From Spirogloea muscicola (taxonomy: Eukaryota; Streptophyta; Zygnematophyceae; Spirogloeales; Spirogloeaceae), in assembly GCA_009602725.1 (NCBI GenBank), contig WELB01000127.1, positions 1 through 17,183 on the forward strand: a stretch of 17,183 nt of DNA. The letters are read 5' to 3'. The notes under the pieces were generated by a model, which did no database searches, had not been told where the DNA came from, and saw only the letters and a program-made list of their open reading frames with translations. Below are positions 17,111 to 17,183 of the stretch, in pieces (position 1 is the stretch's first letter; each line of letters opens with the position of its first letter). The position numbers and the translations under genes are program-made.

Positions 17111-17183
17111 CAGAGAATGAGAAGGGAGAGGAGGGAGGAGACGAGAGAGAGGGGTGGAACTATAGCAGGGGAGGGAGGGAGGG
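17111..17183 (+). repeat. polypurine tract at the right edge (polypyrimidine in the transcript)
   Basis: This G/A-rich stretch lies upstream of exon 17023-16753 of the glycosyltransferase, in the presumed preceding intron. The last 16 bases, GGGGAGGGAGGGAGGG, fit a four-run G-quadruplex pattern. It is cut by the window end. Confidence 0.8.

Noticed and set aside
1-17183. CRISPR array, bacterial operon or defence island
   Set aside because: The genes are interrupted by spliceosomal introns, there are no regularly spaced repeats with unique spacers, and no prokaryotic gene organisation is seen.

Overview
This looks like nuclear DNA of a green alga, probably a chlorophyte of the Trebouxiophyceae type; the lineage is inferred, not proven. 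The reasons are four intron-rich genes with short GT-AG introns (about 130-650 bases, CAG acceptors), plant-type protein families, GC-rich 5' ends leading into more AT-balanced gene bodies, plant/algal telomere-type TTTAGGG units, and dispersed repeats with a retrotransposon-like fragment. There are no bacterial operons, CRISPR arrays or recognisable tRNA/rRNA genes.

Layout. 1-1850: an unresolved short ORF at the left edge, then non-coding DNA with one copy of a dispersed repeat, then a GC-rich 5' flank. 1851-3870 (+): a complete seven-exon gene for a polyprenol reductase / steroid 5-alpha-reductase family protein (SRD5A3-like, 308 residues when spliced). 3871-4850: 3' flank without a gene. 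About 4850-6800: a nested cluster of repeats holding an uninterrupted 3' piece of a retrotransposon-like ORF on the minus strand. 7046-8143 (+): a three-exon gene for a small single-pass membrane protein of unknown function (181 residues). 8144-10751: mostly gene-free, with a second copy of the retroelement-tail repeat at about 9909-10290 and a very GC-rich promoter-like stretch. 10752-14375 (+): an eight-exon major-facilitator transporter of the ZIF-like (zinc-induced facilitator) type, about 566 residues; its first exon is the least certain part. 14842-17023 (-): the 3' four exons of a family-92 (DUF23) glycosyltransferase gene, converging on the transporter and running off the right edge.

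The genes look like independent housekeeping or membrane functions. Polyprenol reductase supplies dolichol for protein glycosylation and GT92 enzymes glycosylate secretory-pathway products, but nothing here shows that they are linked. I did not find a convincing new defence, biosynthetic or regulatory system. The most unusual points are a recurrent GGCTGG/CCAGCC hairpin whose flanks are also paired, a shared repeat terminus at four sites, a 73-base repeat identical in two inverted copies, a GC-AG intron, complementary purine/pyrimidine tracts flanking a GT92 exon, and a GAGCT/GAGCC pentamer array in a transporter intron.
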